The notes under the pieces were generated by a model. That model saw only the letters and a list, made by a program, of their open reading frames with translations, had not been told where the DNA came from and made no database searches. Below, in pieces: positions 17,190 to 27,527 of a DNA stretch of 64,000 bases (the first letter of the stretch is position 1; each line of letters opens with the position of its first letter). Source of the stretch: a bacterium (GTDB lineage Bacteria; Bacteroidota; Bacteroidia; Bacteroidales; Muribaculaceae); assembly GCA_004563195.1 (NCBI GenBank), contig SFTJ01000021.1:8663-72662 (forward strand). Reading direction: 5' to 3'. Made by a program: the position numbers and the translations under genes.

Positions 17190-19394
17190 TTACATAAATG
17201 CAACGGTCAAACCTGCCATAACTATACTTACCATCGACATAAGCTTGATAAGAATGTTAAGGCTCGGGCCTGATGTATCCTTGAATGGGTCGCCCACGGT
17301 GTCACCCACGATAGTGGCTTTGTGACTGAAGCTGCCCTTGCCACCGAAGTTACCTTCTTCAATCATCTTCTTGGCGTTATCCCAAGCACCACCGGCATTT
17401 GCCATAAACACTGCCAAAGTGAAGCCGGCTGCCAATCCGCCCACCAAGAGGCCGAGCACACCTGCCACGCCCAATACTATACCTACCACGATAGGAATGA
17501 TTATTGCCAATACTGCCGGGATTATCATCTCGTGCTGAGCTGCTTGAGTGGAAATTTCCACGCAACGACCATAGTCGGGAGTTGCCGTACCTTCCATAAT
17601 ACCCTTAATAGTGCGCAACTGACGGCGAACTTCTTCTACCATCTTCTGTGCAGCGCGTCCTACGGCTTCCATTGTCAAACCGCAGAACAAGAATGCTGCC
17701 ATAGCGCCGATAAATGCACCTACAAGCACCTTAGGATTCATCAAAGTCACTTGGAAGAAGCTCATAAAGTCGGGCATAGAAGCGGTTGACGGATCAAAAA
17801 TATTACCTGCTGCGTCGATAAACTGATGTCCTTCTTCGGCTACTCTCACCATAGCTATCTTTATCTCTTCAACATACGATGCCAAGAGAGCAAGAGCTGT
17901 AAGTGCGGCACTACCTATAGCAAAACCCTTACCTGTGGCTGCTGTGGTGTTGCCAAGAGCATCGAGGGCATCGGTGCGATGACGTATTTCTTCGCCAAGT
18001 TCGCTCATCTCGGCATTACCACCTGCGTTGTCGGCAATCGGGCCGTAGGCGTCGGTGGCGAGTGTGATGCCTAATGTAGAAAGCATACCCACGGCTGCCA
18101 CACCAATACCATAAAGACCGCGCGAAATGCTGTCGGCACTCATCGAGAGGTCAAAACCGTTGGCGCACATATAACTCAACATAATGGCTACACCAATGGT
18201 CAAAACCGGAATGCATGTAGAAATCATACCGGTGCCAATGCCCTTGATAATTACGGTAGCGCTACCGGTTTGTCCGGCTTCGGCTATCTTCTGAGTGGGC
18301 TTGTAGCTGTGGCTGGTGTAATATTCGGTGGCTTGACCGATAATTACACCTGCCAAAAGACCGGTAATTACCGAGAACGATACGCCTACCCAATTTTCTA
18401 TTTCAAGCAAATAAAGGATTACGAAAGTGGCAATAGCTATAAGCACTGCACTCACATTAGTACCAAGCGAAAGCGAGCGCAATAGATCTTTCATTGTAGC
18501 ACCTTCCTTGGTTCTTACCAAGAAAATGCCTATCAACGACAAGAAAATGCCCACAGCAGCTATAATCATAGGAGCAACCACTGCCTTTACTTGCATAGTA
18601 GGATTCATGGCAAATGCTGTGGCGCCGAGAGCGGCTGTAGAGAGAATACTGCCGCAGTAGCTTTCGTACAAGTCGGCACCCATACCGGCTACGTCGCCTA
18701 CATTGTCGCCTACGTTGTCGGCAATTGTTGCAGGGTTGCGCGGGTCATCTTCGGGGATATCGGCTTCCACCTTACCCACTATGTCGGCACCCACGTCAGC
18801 TGCTTTGGTGTAGATACCACCACCCACTCTGGCAAAGAGGGCTTGAGTGGATGCACCCATACCGAATGTAAGCATTGTGGTGGTGATGGTAATAAGAGCT
18901 GTAGACTCTCCATGATAGAAAGCATTGAGCACCACAAACCAGATGGCAATGTCGAGCAGACCAAGTCCCACTACCACCAAGCCCATAACGGCACCCGAGC
19001 GAAATGCTATCTTAAGACCGGCATCCAAGCCCTTGCGTGCTGCATTGGCTGTGCGGCCTGAGGCGTAAGTAGCAGTCTTCATGCCGAAGAAACCTGCCAA
19101 TCCCGAGAACAAACCGCCTGTGATAAATGCAAACGGCACCCATGGGTTCTGCACTTTCAGCACATATGCCATAAATGCAAAGAGCACTGCAAGAATCACA
19201 AACACTATAAGCACCACCTTATATTGCTGCTTCAGGTAGGCCATAGCGCCTTTTCTTACATATTCTGCTATTTCTCTCATTCGCGGTGTTCCTTCATCCG
19301 ACTTCATCATAGTCTTGAAGAAATACCATGCCATGGCCAGCGCTACTATCGACGCTATCGGCACAAGCCAAAATACTTCAGGAATATTATTCAT
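17190..19394 (-). CDS. hppA: K+-stimulated membrane-bound pyrophosphatase
   Basis: Integral membrane enzyme with about 16 segments that couples pyrophosphate hydrolysis to Na+ and/or H+ export. The substrate-binding motif is DVGADIVGKVEADIPEDDPR, followed by DNVGDNVGDVAGMGADLYES; the C-terminal KGSFSHKATIVGDTVGDPFKD block is also intact. GNTTAATGKG has Ala where K+-independent enzymes have Lys, which marks the K+-dependent class. Bacteroidetes members are mostly Na+ pumps; ion choice here is an inference. It sits inside the rhamnose cluster, between rfbD and rfbB. RfbA releases pyrophosphate, so the placement may be functional. Confidence 0.95.
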   Translation of the reverse strand: MNNIPEVFWLVPIASIVALAMAWYFFKTMMKSDEGTPRMREIAEYVRKGAMAYLKQQYKVVLIVFVILAVLFAFMAYVLKVQNPWVPFAFITGGLFSGLAGFFGMKTATYASGRTANAARKGLDAGLKIAFRSGAVMGLVVVGLGLLDIAIWFVVLNAFYHGESTALITITTTMLTFGMGASTQALFARVGGGIYTKAADVGADIVGKVEADIPEDDPRNPATIADNVGDNVGDVAGMGADLYESYCGSILSTAALGATAFAMNPTMQVKAVVAPMIIAAVGIFLSLIGIFLVRTKEGATMKDLLRSLSLGTNVSAVLIAIATFVILYLLEIENWVGVSFSVITGLLAGVIIGQATEYYTSHSYKPTQKIAEAGQTGSATVIIKGIGTGMISTCIPVLTIGVAIMLSYMCANGFDLSMSADSISRGLYGIGVAAVGMLSTLGITLATDAYGPIADNAGGNAEMSELGEEIRHRTDALDALGNTTAATGKGFAIGSAALTALALLASYVEEIKIAMVRVAEEGHQFIDAAGNIFDPSTASMPDFMSFFQVTLMNPKVLVGAFIGAMAAFLFCGLTMEAVGRAAQKMVEEVRRQLRTIKGIMEGTATPDYGRCVEISTQAAQHEMIIPAVLAIIIPIVVGIVLGVAGVLGLLVGGLAAGFTLAVFMANAGGAWDNAKKMIEEGNFGGKGSFSHKATIVGDTVGDPFKDTSGPSLNILIKLMSMVSIVMAGLTVAFM

Positions 19395-19435
19395 GACTTA
19401 TAATTTAATATGGTTAATAAAGATTTAAATTATTA

Positions 19436-20320
19436 TTATTTAATATTTTGAATGCAAATTCTTAAAGAATCGGTCCAATATGGTATCGTTAAGCCGAATA
19501 CGGCTTTTATCTTACTTTTATCGAGCACAGAGTAGCTCGGGCGCACCACTTTGCTCGGAAATTCGCTGCTGTGACACGGCTGTATGTCGCACTCGGTATG
19601 ACCTGCCATTTCGACTATCATCTTCGTGAAATCATACCACGAGCACACGCCTTCGTTGCTGTAATGATATATACCTTCGTTACCTTCATATTTCTTCGAT
19701 TCCACAATTTCCACTATGGCTTTTGCTAAATCGTAGGCATAGGTAGGTGTTCCGGTTTGGTCGAACACCACTTTTAATTGTGGCTTTGTGGATGTGAGAT
19801 TGAGCATGGTTTTTACAAAATTTTTGCCAAATTCACTATATAGCCATGCGGTGCGAATAATCAGATATTTGCAACCCGAAGCGGTAATGCGTTGTTCGCC
19901 ACGAAGCTTTGTTGCGCCATACACTCCGGTAGGTGTGCCCTTTTGGTCTTCTCGACACGGGGTGTTATAGGGTTCGCCACCAAACACATAGTCGGTGCTT
20001 ATGTGCACGAGCAGTCCGCCTGTTTCAGCCATAGCATTTGCCAAGATGGCAGGCGCCTCGGAATTGAGTTTTTCGGCGAGTAACTCATTATCCTCGGCAG
20101 CATCTACATTGGTGTAGGCGGCACAATTAATAATTACATCTACATTATGATTTGCCACCATGGCTTTCACTTCCTCGGCATTGGTGATGTCGAGCATTGT
20201 GGTGCGATTGCCTTCAGCTTCTACCACATCGGTATAAATGTAATTATGTCTCGAATCTCCGGTTAAAATTCTTATCTCATTACCAAGTTGGCCGTTAGCG
20301 CCGGTTACAAGAATATTCAT
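19436..20320 (-). CDS. rfbD: dTDP-4-dehydrorhamnose reductase
   Basis: Last step of dTDP-L-rhamnose synthesis: NAD(P)H-dependent reduction of the 4-keto group. SDR fold with GANGQLGNEI at 7-16, the Thr/Tyr/Lys triad region ISTDYVF...YGATKLRGE, and the RTAWLYS block typical of RmlD. 294 residues, normal length. It follows rfbC by 21 bases and precedes hppA by 41 bases on the same strand. Confidence 0.96.
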   Translation of the reverse strand: MNILVTGANGQLGNEIRILTGDSRHNYIYTDVVEAEGNRTTMLDITNAEEVKAMVANHNVDVIINCAAYTNVDAAEDNELLAEKLNSEAPAILANAMAETGGLLVHISTDYVFGGEPYNTPCREDQKGTPTGVYGATKLRGEQRITASGCKYLIIRTAWLYSEFGKNFVKTMLNLTSTKPQLKVVFDQTGTPTYAYDLAKAIVEIVESKKYEGNEGIYHYSNEGVCSWYDFTKMIVEMAGHTECDIQPCHSSEFPSKVVRPSYSVLDKSKIKAVFGLTIPYWTDSLRICIQNIK

Positions 20321-20341
20321 TGTCGCAATAAATTAAATAAT

Positions 20342-20905
20342 TTATTTATCATTGAAATCGAATGGGCTGTCGAAGTCCTTTAGCAGCGGGTGTTTGGTGT
20401 CCTTTTCGCTGAGAATGGCATTCTGAGTTGATATTTTCCAATCTATACCGAGGCTGTCGTCGAGAATGCTTATGCCACCATCGGCTTCAGGGTGATAAAA
20501 ATTATCGCACTTATATTGAAACACAGCCACATCGCTCAGCACCACAAATCCGTGAGCAAACCCCTTGGGAATGAAAAATTGCAGATGATTGTCCTCGGTC
20601 AATTCCACTGCCACATGTTTGCCGTAGGTGGGCGAACCCTTGCGAATGTCCACTGCCACATCGAGCACTCTTCCTTTTACGCATCGCACCAATTTGCTTT
20701 GCGAAAATGGCGGGCGCTGAAAGTGTAAACCTCTCATCACGCCTTTTTTCGACATGCTTTCGTTGTCCTGAACAAAATCTATTTTACCCACCTTTTCTTC
20801 GAATTCGCGTTTTGAATAGCTTTCGAAGAAATATCCGCGGGCGTCTCCAAACACTCGGGGCTTTATGATATAAACCCCTTCGATATCAGTAGTTAATACT
20901 TCCAT
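20342..20905 (-). CDS. rfbC: dTDP-4-dehydrorhamnose 3,5-epimerase
   Basis: Third step of the rhamnose pathway: double epimerisation at C3 and C5. A cupin of 187 residues. The RmlC signatures VMRGLHFQRPP (with the catalytic His), LDVAVDIRKGSPTYG and FIPKGFAHGF are all visible. Its ATG shares one base with the rfbA stop codon (TAATG), so translation is probably coupled to rfbA. Confidence 0.97.
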   Translation of the reverse strand: MEVLTTDIEGVYIIKPRVFGDARGYFFESYSKREFEEKVGKIDFVQDNESMSKKGVMRGLHFQRPPFSQSKLVRCVKGRVLDVAVDIRKGSPTYGKHVAVELTEDNHLQFFIPKGFAHGFVVLSDVAVFQYKCDNFYHPEADGGISILDDSLGIDWKISTQNAILSEKDTKHPLLKDFDSPFDFNDK

Positions 20906-21810
20906 TATTCAATTATACTTTTGCCGGTGCGTTTTATTTCGTCAATCACTTTTAGCAAATATTGACCGTATTGATTTTTAATCATCGGCTGAGCCAAGCT
21001 TCTCATCTTCTCTTCGTCAATCCACCCGCGGCGATATGCTATGCCCTCGAGGCAAGCCACTTTAAGGCCTTGGCGCTTCTCTATCACTTCGATGTAGGTA
21101 GATGCCTCAGAAAGTGATTCATGGGTGCCGGTATCGAGCCATGCAAAGCCCTTTTCAAGTGTTTCCACCATCAATTCTCCATCGTTGAGGAAACGCTGAT
21201 TTACAGTGGTAATTTCGAGTTCGCCTCTTGCCGAGGGTTTGATGTTTTTTGCTATTTCCACCACCTTGTTTGGATAGAAATAAAGTCCCACCACAGCATA
21301 ATTGCTCTTAGGGTTCTTGGGTTTTTCTTCTATCGATAGGCATCGGCCTTCGTTATCGAATTCTGCCACACCATATCGCTCGGGGTCGTTTACCCAATAG
21401 CCGAATACAGTGGCTTTGTTCTCGCGTTCGGCATTGTGAACGGCTTGTTTGAGAAGTCGCGTAAATCCGGCGCCGTGAAAAATATTGTCGCCGAGCACCA
21501 AGCATACGCAATCATCACCTATAAACTGTTCGCCAATAATAAATGCTTGCGCCAAACCGTCGGGCGATGGTTGCTCTGCATATTCGAATCTCACGCCATA
21601 GTCTGAACCGTCGCCAAGGAGACGCTTAAATCCGGGCAAATCGTGAGGTGTGGAAATAATCAGTATGTCGCGGATACCGGCTTCCATAAGCACCGATATG
21701 GGATAATATACCATTGGTTTGTCGTAGATGGGCAGCATTTGCTTGCTCACGCCCTTAGTTATGGGGTATAGTCTGGTGCCTGAACCACCGGCTAAAACAA
21801 TTCCTTTCAT
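20905..21810 (-). CDS. rfbA: glucose-1-phosphate thymidylyltransferase
   Basis: First step of the pathway: dTTP + glucose-1-phosphate to dTDP-glucose and pyrophosphate. The nucleotide-binding start is GIVLAGGSGTRLYPITKG, followed by KQMLPIYDKPMVYYP; VLGDNIFHG and the ARGELEITTVN block match RmlA. 301 residues. First gene of rfbA-rfbC-rfbD-hppA-rfbB. CAAAAATA at 21839-21846 reads as a minus-strand -7 element TATTTTTG just ahead of the start, without a clear -33 partner. Confidence 0.97.
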   Translation of the reverse strand: MKGIVLAGGSGTRLYPITKGVSKQMLPIYDKPMVYYPISVLMEAGIRDILIISTPHDLPGFKRLLGDGSDYGVRFEYAEQPSPDGLAQAFIIGEQFIGDDCVCLVLGDNIFHGAGFTRLLKQAVHNAERENKATVFGYWVNDPERYGVAEFDNEGRCLSIEEKPKNPKSNYAVVGLYFYPNKVVEIAKNIKPSARGELEITTVNQRFLNDGELMVETLEKGFAWLDTGTHESLSEASTYIEVIEKRQGLKVACLEGIAYRRGWIDEEKMRSLAQPMIKNQYGQYLLKVIDEIKRTGKSIIE

Positions 21811-22008
21811 GCATTTGACCTATTTGGGGTTATCAATACAAAAATAGCAAATCTTTACGATATATCAGTAATCATTAAGTAAAAATAATAAGCCAATTTC
21901 TCTCTATCTACTACATTTTTTTCGGTTGTATTAGGGCTGATTTATCAGGTTTCTCTTACATATTGCCAGAGAGCCACTTCGGCGAGGCTCGTTCGGCTAA
22001 AAAAACTA

Positions 22009-22042
22009 AAGAGGTCGCAAACATCTCTGCTTGCGACCTCTT
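22009..22042 (-). terminator. terminator of tRNA-Arg
   Basis: AAGAGGTCGCAA (22009-22020) and TTGCGACCTCTT (22031-22042) form a perfect 12-bp stem, with TTTAGTTTTTTT after it on the minus strand. It begins 5 bases past the tRNA 3' end. Confidence 0.85.
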
Positions 22043-22046
22043 GCGG

Positions 22047-22120
22047 TGATTCCGGAGCGATTCGAACGCTCGGCCCACAGCTTAGAAGGCTGTTGCTCTA
22101 TCCAGCTGAGCTACGGAACC
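22047..22120 (-). tRNA. tRNA-Arg (anticodon TCT)
   Basis: 74 bases folding as a cloverleaf on the minus strand. Acceptor GGTTCCG pairs with CGGAATC, D-stem GCTC/GAGC, anticodon stem ACAGC/GCTGT with loop CTTCTAA, and T-arm GAGCG-TTCGAAT-CGCTC. Anticodon TCT reads AGA/AGG. CCA is not encoded. A -7-like TAATTTTG lies at 22156-22163 on the minus strand. Confidence 0.95.
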
Positions 22121-22245
22121 ATCTTTTGCTTTAACCCATTATTTCTTAGGTTGTGCAAAATTAATGCTTTTTGGTGGTTTAAAAAAATTTTATAGCATTT
22201 TTTCGCCACAAAAAGTGTTATCTACTGTGTTATGTCACATTATCA

Positions 22246-24915
22246 TCATCTGCCACTTGCCTTGATGCACTCTTTCACGAGGTTTGTAAACGACTCGTTG
22301 GCTAACAAATCTTCAAGTGTAAGATGCATTCTGTAGCGCCAATAGTGACGCGAGTTGGCGGGTATATTTATCTGCTCTTCTTGCGGATTGGCTCGGCGTA
22401 TGTTGCCGTCCATTGCCATCCAGTCTTGCAAAGGCAAAATGCACAGTATCGACGGTGACTTCAAGCAGTCATCGAGCATGAGTCGGCAAATTTCGGGACT
22501 TGCCACCTGAGGTGCTGTGCCATCGCGATGCAATTGGGTGTTGTAATATCGCTGAGTTGCTGCAGGATTTTCTTCCCACCATCCTCTAATGCCCGACATA
22601 TCGTGGGTAGAAGTGGTGCTTACGCTCAAATACGGATAATTGGCTGTATTGCCAAATTCCACACCTATCTCCTTAGGCATGCGAGGAATCTCGAGCGATA
22701 GATATTTCATCCAATTCATCACATTCGACACACATGCGGGAATCATACCCAAGTCTTCGCCGCACACAAGCATATCGGTAGATTGTGTGATAGCCGGCAA
22801 TTTCATCATTGCATTATCCTGCCAGAAGAAGTTGTGACGATGATAGAAGAAATCTTCGTACAAGCGGTTGAAACAGCCCTTTTCGTAATCGTTGAGCCAT
22901 GCATAGGCATGGGTCTGGTTAGCACTGATGCGTGGATGATACTTATTGCTGTCGTAACGGTCTACGATAAACAGCACATCGTCGAGTGCTGACATCAAAC
23001 CGTCTTTGAGTTTCCGGTTCTTTTCATCGTCGGCAAACTGGCTGAAGTAGCTGAGCACTTTGCTTTGGGTGTTGACATAATCCTGCACCTCATAACGGCC
23101 CTCTCCCATCGGATTGAGGAATCGTTGCTTGGCTTCTTCGGTGTATTCGCCGAAATATTCGCCTATGAAATATTCGTGCAAGTAAGGCTGAGTGAAACGC
23201 TCGCGATTCATATAGAACCCATAGTTGTAGCGCATCTCATCGGCCGTAAGCGGCAATGCCGGATAGAATGTTCCGAGCAAACCGTGAACCGAATCAGTGG
23301 GAATCTGCCAGATTCTGAAGAATCCCAATATGTGGTCGATGCGATAGGCATCGAAGTATTCGGCCATCTTGGCAAAACGGCGTTTCCACCAGCGATAGCC
23401 GTCTTGTTGCATTACTTCCCAGTTGTAAGTGGGGAATCCCCAGTTCTGTCCGAGGACCGAGAAGTCATCGGGTGGCGCACCTGCTTGACAGTCCATATTA
23501 TATAGTCGCGGATCCACCCAAGCATCTACACTGTCACGGCTGATGCCTATAGGTATATCGCCCTTCAGCACCACATTGTGCTTGTGTGCATAGTTGCGCA
23601 CCTCTCGCAATTGCTTGTCGAGGTGATATTGCACGAAGTATACAAAGTTGACTGTATCTTGATTTTCTTTGAGGAAATTTTCAATCTTATTCTCATCATA
23701 TATGGCATATTCTCCCCATTCGCGATAGTCGGCAGTCTTGTGCATATCGCGAAGCACGCTATATGCTGCGTATGGCTTCAGCCAATCGGCATTGTTTTTC
23801 ACAAAAGTGCGGAATGCCACCGATGCCACTGTCTTTTTGCCCACTTGTTCGAAAATTGCCTTTGCAAAATCTTCCTTCAACTTATTGACTTCGCTGTAGT
23901 CTACTTCAGCCTTGGCATTTAGCATCTTAGCCTTTTCCTTAAACCATGTCAACTGCGCTGCATCATCGAGTGTAGCTATGGCATCGGGGCGGAGATACAT
24001 GGGGTGCAATGCAAAAGCCGAATTGGCATTATAGGGATAAGAATCCTGCCAGTTGCGCTGCATTGTGGTGTCGTTGATGGGCAGAATCTGAATAATGCGT
24101 TGGTTAGTGGCTTCAGCCCAATCGATGAGTTTGAACAAATCGTAAAAATCACCCACACCATAATCGTCTTCGCTGCGAAGTGAGAACACAGGAATAGCTG
24201 TTCCTGCTCCCTTCCACATGCTCAACGGATTGCGTAAATAGAGATTGTTATATACCACTACTCCGTCTTCGAGATATTCGTGGTCGGTGAGTCGGTTGCG
24301 CCCGGTTTCCCATGCTTCTACGGCATTGGTTTTTCTATTGAGAAGCACGAATTTATATTCAAAGTCGCTGTCGCCTTTTGGCACGGCAATAGTCCACTTG
24401 GGAAATTCGCCAAAATTCATCACTTTAGCCGTAATAGTGTCCCAAGCGCCCAATTCCTTGGTTTCGCCGGTCAATGCCACCACCAAGTCGGGGTTTATCA
24501 TCGGTGCAAACACGCTTAGCACAATATCGTTTTTGCCTGCCACCACCTTGGTCGTGTCGGCTTTATGATTGAAAATGCCTTTAGTGAAAGCTGTGGAATA
24601 GAACGGAGCTTCGTCGGGAAGGTCCTTCCAACCATCAAATACTAATACTGTTTCGGCATCGGTCTCAAAGTTGAGAGTGTGAGGTTTACCCCATTCTCTT
24701 CTTTGCACCTTTGCATCGTCAGTCTTAATCAGGAAGTTATACTCTAACCCGGCAATGCCCTCGACGTGGAATGTAGCTGTCCATACATCGCCCGACTCGT
24801 ATTGCATCTTCAATGCCTCGGCTTCATTGCCGTTGCCGAGTTCGGGTCGGTTTCCCACTATGCAAACCGACTCTCCCCATTGGGTGCGATAGTTAATTTT
24901 TACTGTGATTTTCAT
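22246..24915 (-). CDS. malQ: 4-alpha-glucanotransferase with two starch-binding domains
   Basis: GH77 disproportionating enzyme (amylomaltase) that rearranges malto-oligosaccharides. 889 residues, longer than plain MalQ because of two N-terminal CBM20-like domains (about 1-115 and 120-225; NYRTQWGESVCIVGNRPELG and VLSVFAPMINPDLVVALTGE begin them). The catalytic part follows: PINDT, then AYRIDHILGFFRIWQIP (nucleophile Asp), CGEDLGMIP (acid/base region) and STHDMSGIRGWW (third acid). This is the usual layout of the larger amylomaltases of plants and Bacteroidetes. It is 46 bases downstream of nrdJ, with which it may share a transcript. Confidence 0.95.
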   Translation of the reverse strand: MKITVKINYRTQWGESVCIVGNRPELGNGNEAEALKMQYESGDVWTATFHVEGIAGLEYNFLIKTDDAKVQRREWGKPHTLNFETDAETVLVFDGWKDLPDEAPFYSTAFTKGIFNHKADTTKVVAGKNDIVLSVFAPMINPDLVVALTGETKELGAWDTITAKVMNFGEFPKWTIAVPKGDSDFEYKFVLLNRKTNAVEAWETGRNRLTDHEYLEDGVVVYNNLYLRNPLSMWKGAGTAIPVFSLRSEDDYGVGDFYDLFKLIDWAEATNQRIIQILPINDTTMQRNWQDSYPYNANSAFALHPMYLRPDAIATLDDAAQLTWFKEKAKMLNAKAEVDYSEVNKLKEDFAKAIFEQVGKKTVASVAFRTFVKNNADWLKPYAAYSVLRDMHKTADYREWGEYAIYDENKIENFLKENQDTVNFVYFVQYHLDKQLREVRNYAHKHNVVLKGDIPIGISRDSVDAWVDPRLYNMDCQAGAPPDDFSVLGQNWGFPTYNWEVMQQDGYRWWKRRFAKMAEYFDAYRIDHILGFFRIWQIPTDSVHGLLGTFYPALPLTADEMRYNYGFYMNRERFTQPYLHEYFIGEYFGEYTEEAKQRFLNPMGEGRYEVQDYVNTQSKVLSYFSQFADDEKNRKLKDGLMSALDDVLFIVDRYDSNKYHPRISANQTHAYAWLNDYEKGCFNRLYEDFFYHRHNFFWQDNAMMKLPAITQSTDMLVCGEDLGMIPACVSNVMNWMKYLSLEIPRMPKEIGVEFGNTANYPYLSVSTTSTHDMSGIRGWWEENPAATQRYYNTQLHRDGTAPQVASPEICRLMLDDCLKSPSILCILPLQDWMAMDGNIRRANPQEEQINIPANSRHYWRYRMHLTLEDLLANESFTNLVKECIKASGR

Positions 24916-24961
24916 TTGTTATGACGAAATAAGTTAATCAAAATAATTTTATATCGATGCA

Positions 24962-27499
24962 TCATCCGCACTTCGAGGTTCCGCAAGTGGTGCAAATAAG
25001 GCAACCTTCTTGATAAATCAAGGTTTCAGCTCCACAATTCGGACATTTCTGTCCGCTTGCCTGAGTTCCGTTAGGCAGATATTTCTTCAATGCTCTTTCC
25101 ACGCCCATTTTCCAAGTGTTAATCGACTGGCTGTCGAGTTCGAGACCTCCCACAAGTTTTAACACTTGATCGATAGGCATTCCGTAGCGCAAAACGCCCG
25201 AGATAAGTTTTGCATAATTCCAAAATTCGGGGTTAAACTTATCGCTAAGACCTTCGATAGTGGTCTTGTAACCGCGCTTGTTGATAAATTGGAAGTCGTA
25301 GCGTTTGTTGCCGTTTTCATCTATTGCCTTTATAATCTTTCCTTTGGTTACCGATTTCGGGCAGAATATACCCTCTTCGTCGTCGGCAAGACCGGTGAAA
25401 ATTTCGTAAGGACGATTATTGATAAGACCTATAAATGCTATCCATTTCTCTTTATTGTTTTGGAAACGCACCACATCGGCATCGAGTTCAATCGGACGCT
25501 TCAAGAAACGCTCTTCTTCGGCCATATAATGGGCTTCGGCAGGCTTTTTGTCTTCCTTCTTGGTAGAAATCAGCACACCCGAGCGTGAGCCATCGCGATA
25601 AACTGTGCATCCCTTGCAGCCATTCTTCCAGGCTTCTACATATAGCTCATTTACAAGACTCTCCGATACGTCGCTTGGCAAATTGATGGTAACACTGATT
25701 GAGTGGTCGACCCACTTCTGAACGCGTCCTTGCATCTTCACTTTTTCCACCCAGTCGACATCGGTAGAAGTAGCTTTATAATAAGGTGATTTCTTCACTA
25801 TCTCGTCGAGTTCGTCCTGAGTATAGTTGCTCTTTATTTCGATACCGTTCACCTCCATCCATTTCACGAATTTATGGTGATAAACCACATATTCTTCAAA
25901 TGCATCGCCACTTTCGTCGGTGTAGTCTACATGCACATCGCGATCGTTGGGGTTTACCTTACGGCGGCGCTTATACACAGGCATAAACACAGGTTCGATT
26001 CCTGATGTGGTCTGAGTCATCAGACTTGTGGTGCCGGTTGGTGCAATAGTGAGACATGCAATATTGCGGCGACCATATTGCTTGGCAAGTTCTCGAAGTT
26101 CGGGGTCGGCATCGTAAAGGCGATTAACAAACGGATTAGCCGATTCGCGTTCAAAATCGTAGATTTCGAATGCTCCGCGTTCCTTAGCCATATTGATTGA
26201 CGAACGATAAGCAGCCAAAGCCAATTCGCGATGCACTTTTTCGGAGAAATCGGTAGCTTCTTGAGTGCCGTAGCGCAAACCTAAAGCGGCTATCATATCA
26301 CCCTCGGCTGTAGTGCCCACACCGGTGCGGCGTCCCTTGGCTGTTTTGGTCTTTATCTTGTCCCAAAGATGCAATTCGGTCGATTTCACTTCGAGTGTCT
26401 CGGGGTCGCTCTCTATTTTTGCCACAATCTTATCGATTCTCTCCATTTCGAGGTCGATAATATCATCCATTATGCGCTGAGCAGCTGCAATATGCTTTCT
26501 GAATAGGTCGAAATCAAATCGAGCCTCGGGTGTGAACGGATTCACCACATATGAATACAAGTTCACAGCGAGCAAGCGGCAGCTGTCGTAGGGACAAAGT
26601 GGAATTTCGCCACACGGATTGGTAGATATGGTCTTGAAGCCCAAGTCGGCATAGCAATCGGGCACCGATTCGCGAGTTATTGTGTCCCAGAACAGCACTC
26701 CTGGTTCGGCGCTCTTCCATGCGTTGTGTATAATCTTATTCCACAAAGCCTTGGCATCGATAGTTTTCTCGCAGGTGGGATTTTCTGAATATATTGGGAA
26801 TTTTTGAGTATACTCGCCTCCCGATACGGCAGCCCGCATAAAGTCATCGTCGATTCTTACCGACACATTGGCACCGGTGATTTTTCCCTCGGTCATCTTG
26901 GCATCGATAAATGCTTCGGCCTCGGGGTGATTGATGCTCACGGTAAGCATAAGCGCTCCGCGACGGCCGTCTTGCGCAACTTCGCGGGTACTATTGGAAT
27001 ATCGTTCCATAAATGGCACGATGCCGGTAGATGTCAATGCCGAATTCTTTACGGGGAATCCCTTTGGTCGCAGATGAGAAAGGTCGTGGCCTACTCCGCC
27101 ACGTCGTTTCATAAGTTGCACTTGCTCTTCATCCATCTTCAAGATTCCGCCATAACTATCGGGCTCGCCGTCAAGGCCAACCACAAAACAATTTGACAAC
27201 GATCCTACTTGATAATCATTGCCAATGCCTGACATAGGGCTCCCTTGCGGAACTATAAACCTAAAATCTTTGATGAGTTCGTAAACCTCGTCCTCCGACA
27301 TCGGATTCTGATAGTGCGACTCAATTCTCGATATCTCTCTTGCCAAACGACGGTGCATCTCGTCGGGTGTCTTTTCGTAGATGTTACCAAACGAATCTTT
27401 CAGTGCATACTTGCTAACCCACACTTTGGCAGCGAGTTCGTCGCCATGAAAATAATTTACTGAAGCCTCATAGGCTTCGTCAAATGAATATGTTGCCAT
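24962..27499 (-). CDS. nrdJ: adenosylcobalamin-dependent ribonucleotide reductase (class II)
   Basis: Reduces ribonucleotides to deoxyribonucleotides using an adenosylcobalamin-derived radical, with no need for oxygen or a second subunit. 845 residues. Visible landmarks: VGSLSNCFVVG (redox Cys), STNPCGEIPLCPYDS (active-site Cys and Glu), and APTGTTSLMTQTTSGIEP. The C-terminus has CPNCGAETL...CLICTTCGTSKCG, a cysteine-rich tail used to re-reduce the enzyme. It has a good promoter at 27528-27559. I saw no cobalamin riboswitch in the short leader. malQ lies downstream. Confidence 0.95.
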   Translation of the reverse strand: MATYSFDEAYEASVNYFHGDELAAKVWVSKYALKDSFGNIYEKTPDEMHRRLAREISRIESHYQNPMSEDEVYELIKDFRFIVPQGSPMSGIGNDYQVGSLSNCFVVGLDGEPDSYGGILKMDEEQVQLMKRRGGVGHDLSHLRPKGFPVKNSALTSTGIVPFMERYSNSTREVAQDGRRGALMLTVSINHPEAEAFIDAKMTEGKITGANVSVRIDDDFMRAAVSGGEYTQKFPIYSENPTCEKTIDAKALWNKIIHNAWKSAEPGVLFWDTITRESVPDCYADLGFKTISTNPCGEIPLCPYDSCRLLAVNLYSYVVNPFTPEARFDFDLFRKHIAAAQRIMDDIIDLEMERIDKIVAKIESDPETLEVKSTELHLWDKIKTKTAKGRRTGVGTTAEGDMIAALGLRYGTQEATDFSEKVHRELALAAYRSSINMAKERGAFEIYDFERESANPFVNRLYDADPELRELAKQYGRRNIACLTIAPTGTTSLMTQTTSGIEPVFMPVYKRRRKVNPNDRDVHVDYTDESGDAFEEYVVYHHKFVKWMEVNGIEIKSNYTQDELDEIVKKSPYYKATSTDVDWVEKVKMQGRVQKWVDHSISVTINLPSDVSESLVNELYVEAWKNGCKGCTVYRDGSRSGVLISTKKEDKKPAEAHYMAEEERFLKRPIELDADVVRFQNNKEKWIAFIGLINNRPYEIFTGLADDEEGIFCPKSVTKGKIIKAIDENGNKRYDFQFINKRGYKTTIEGLSDKFNPEFWNYAKLISGVLRYGMPIDQVLKLVGGLELDSQSINTWKMGVERALKKYLPNGTQASGQKCPNCGAETLIYQEGCLICTTCGTSKCG

Positions 27500-27527
27500 T
27501 GATGATTTTAATGTTATACAATAGCGA

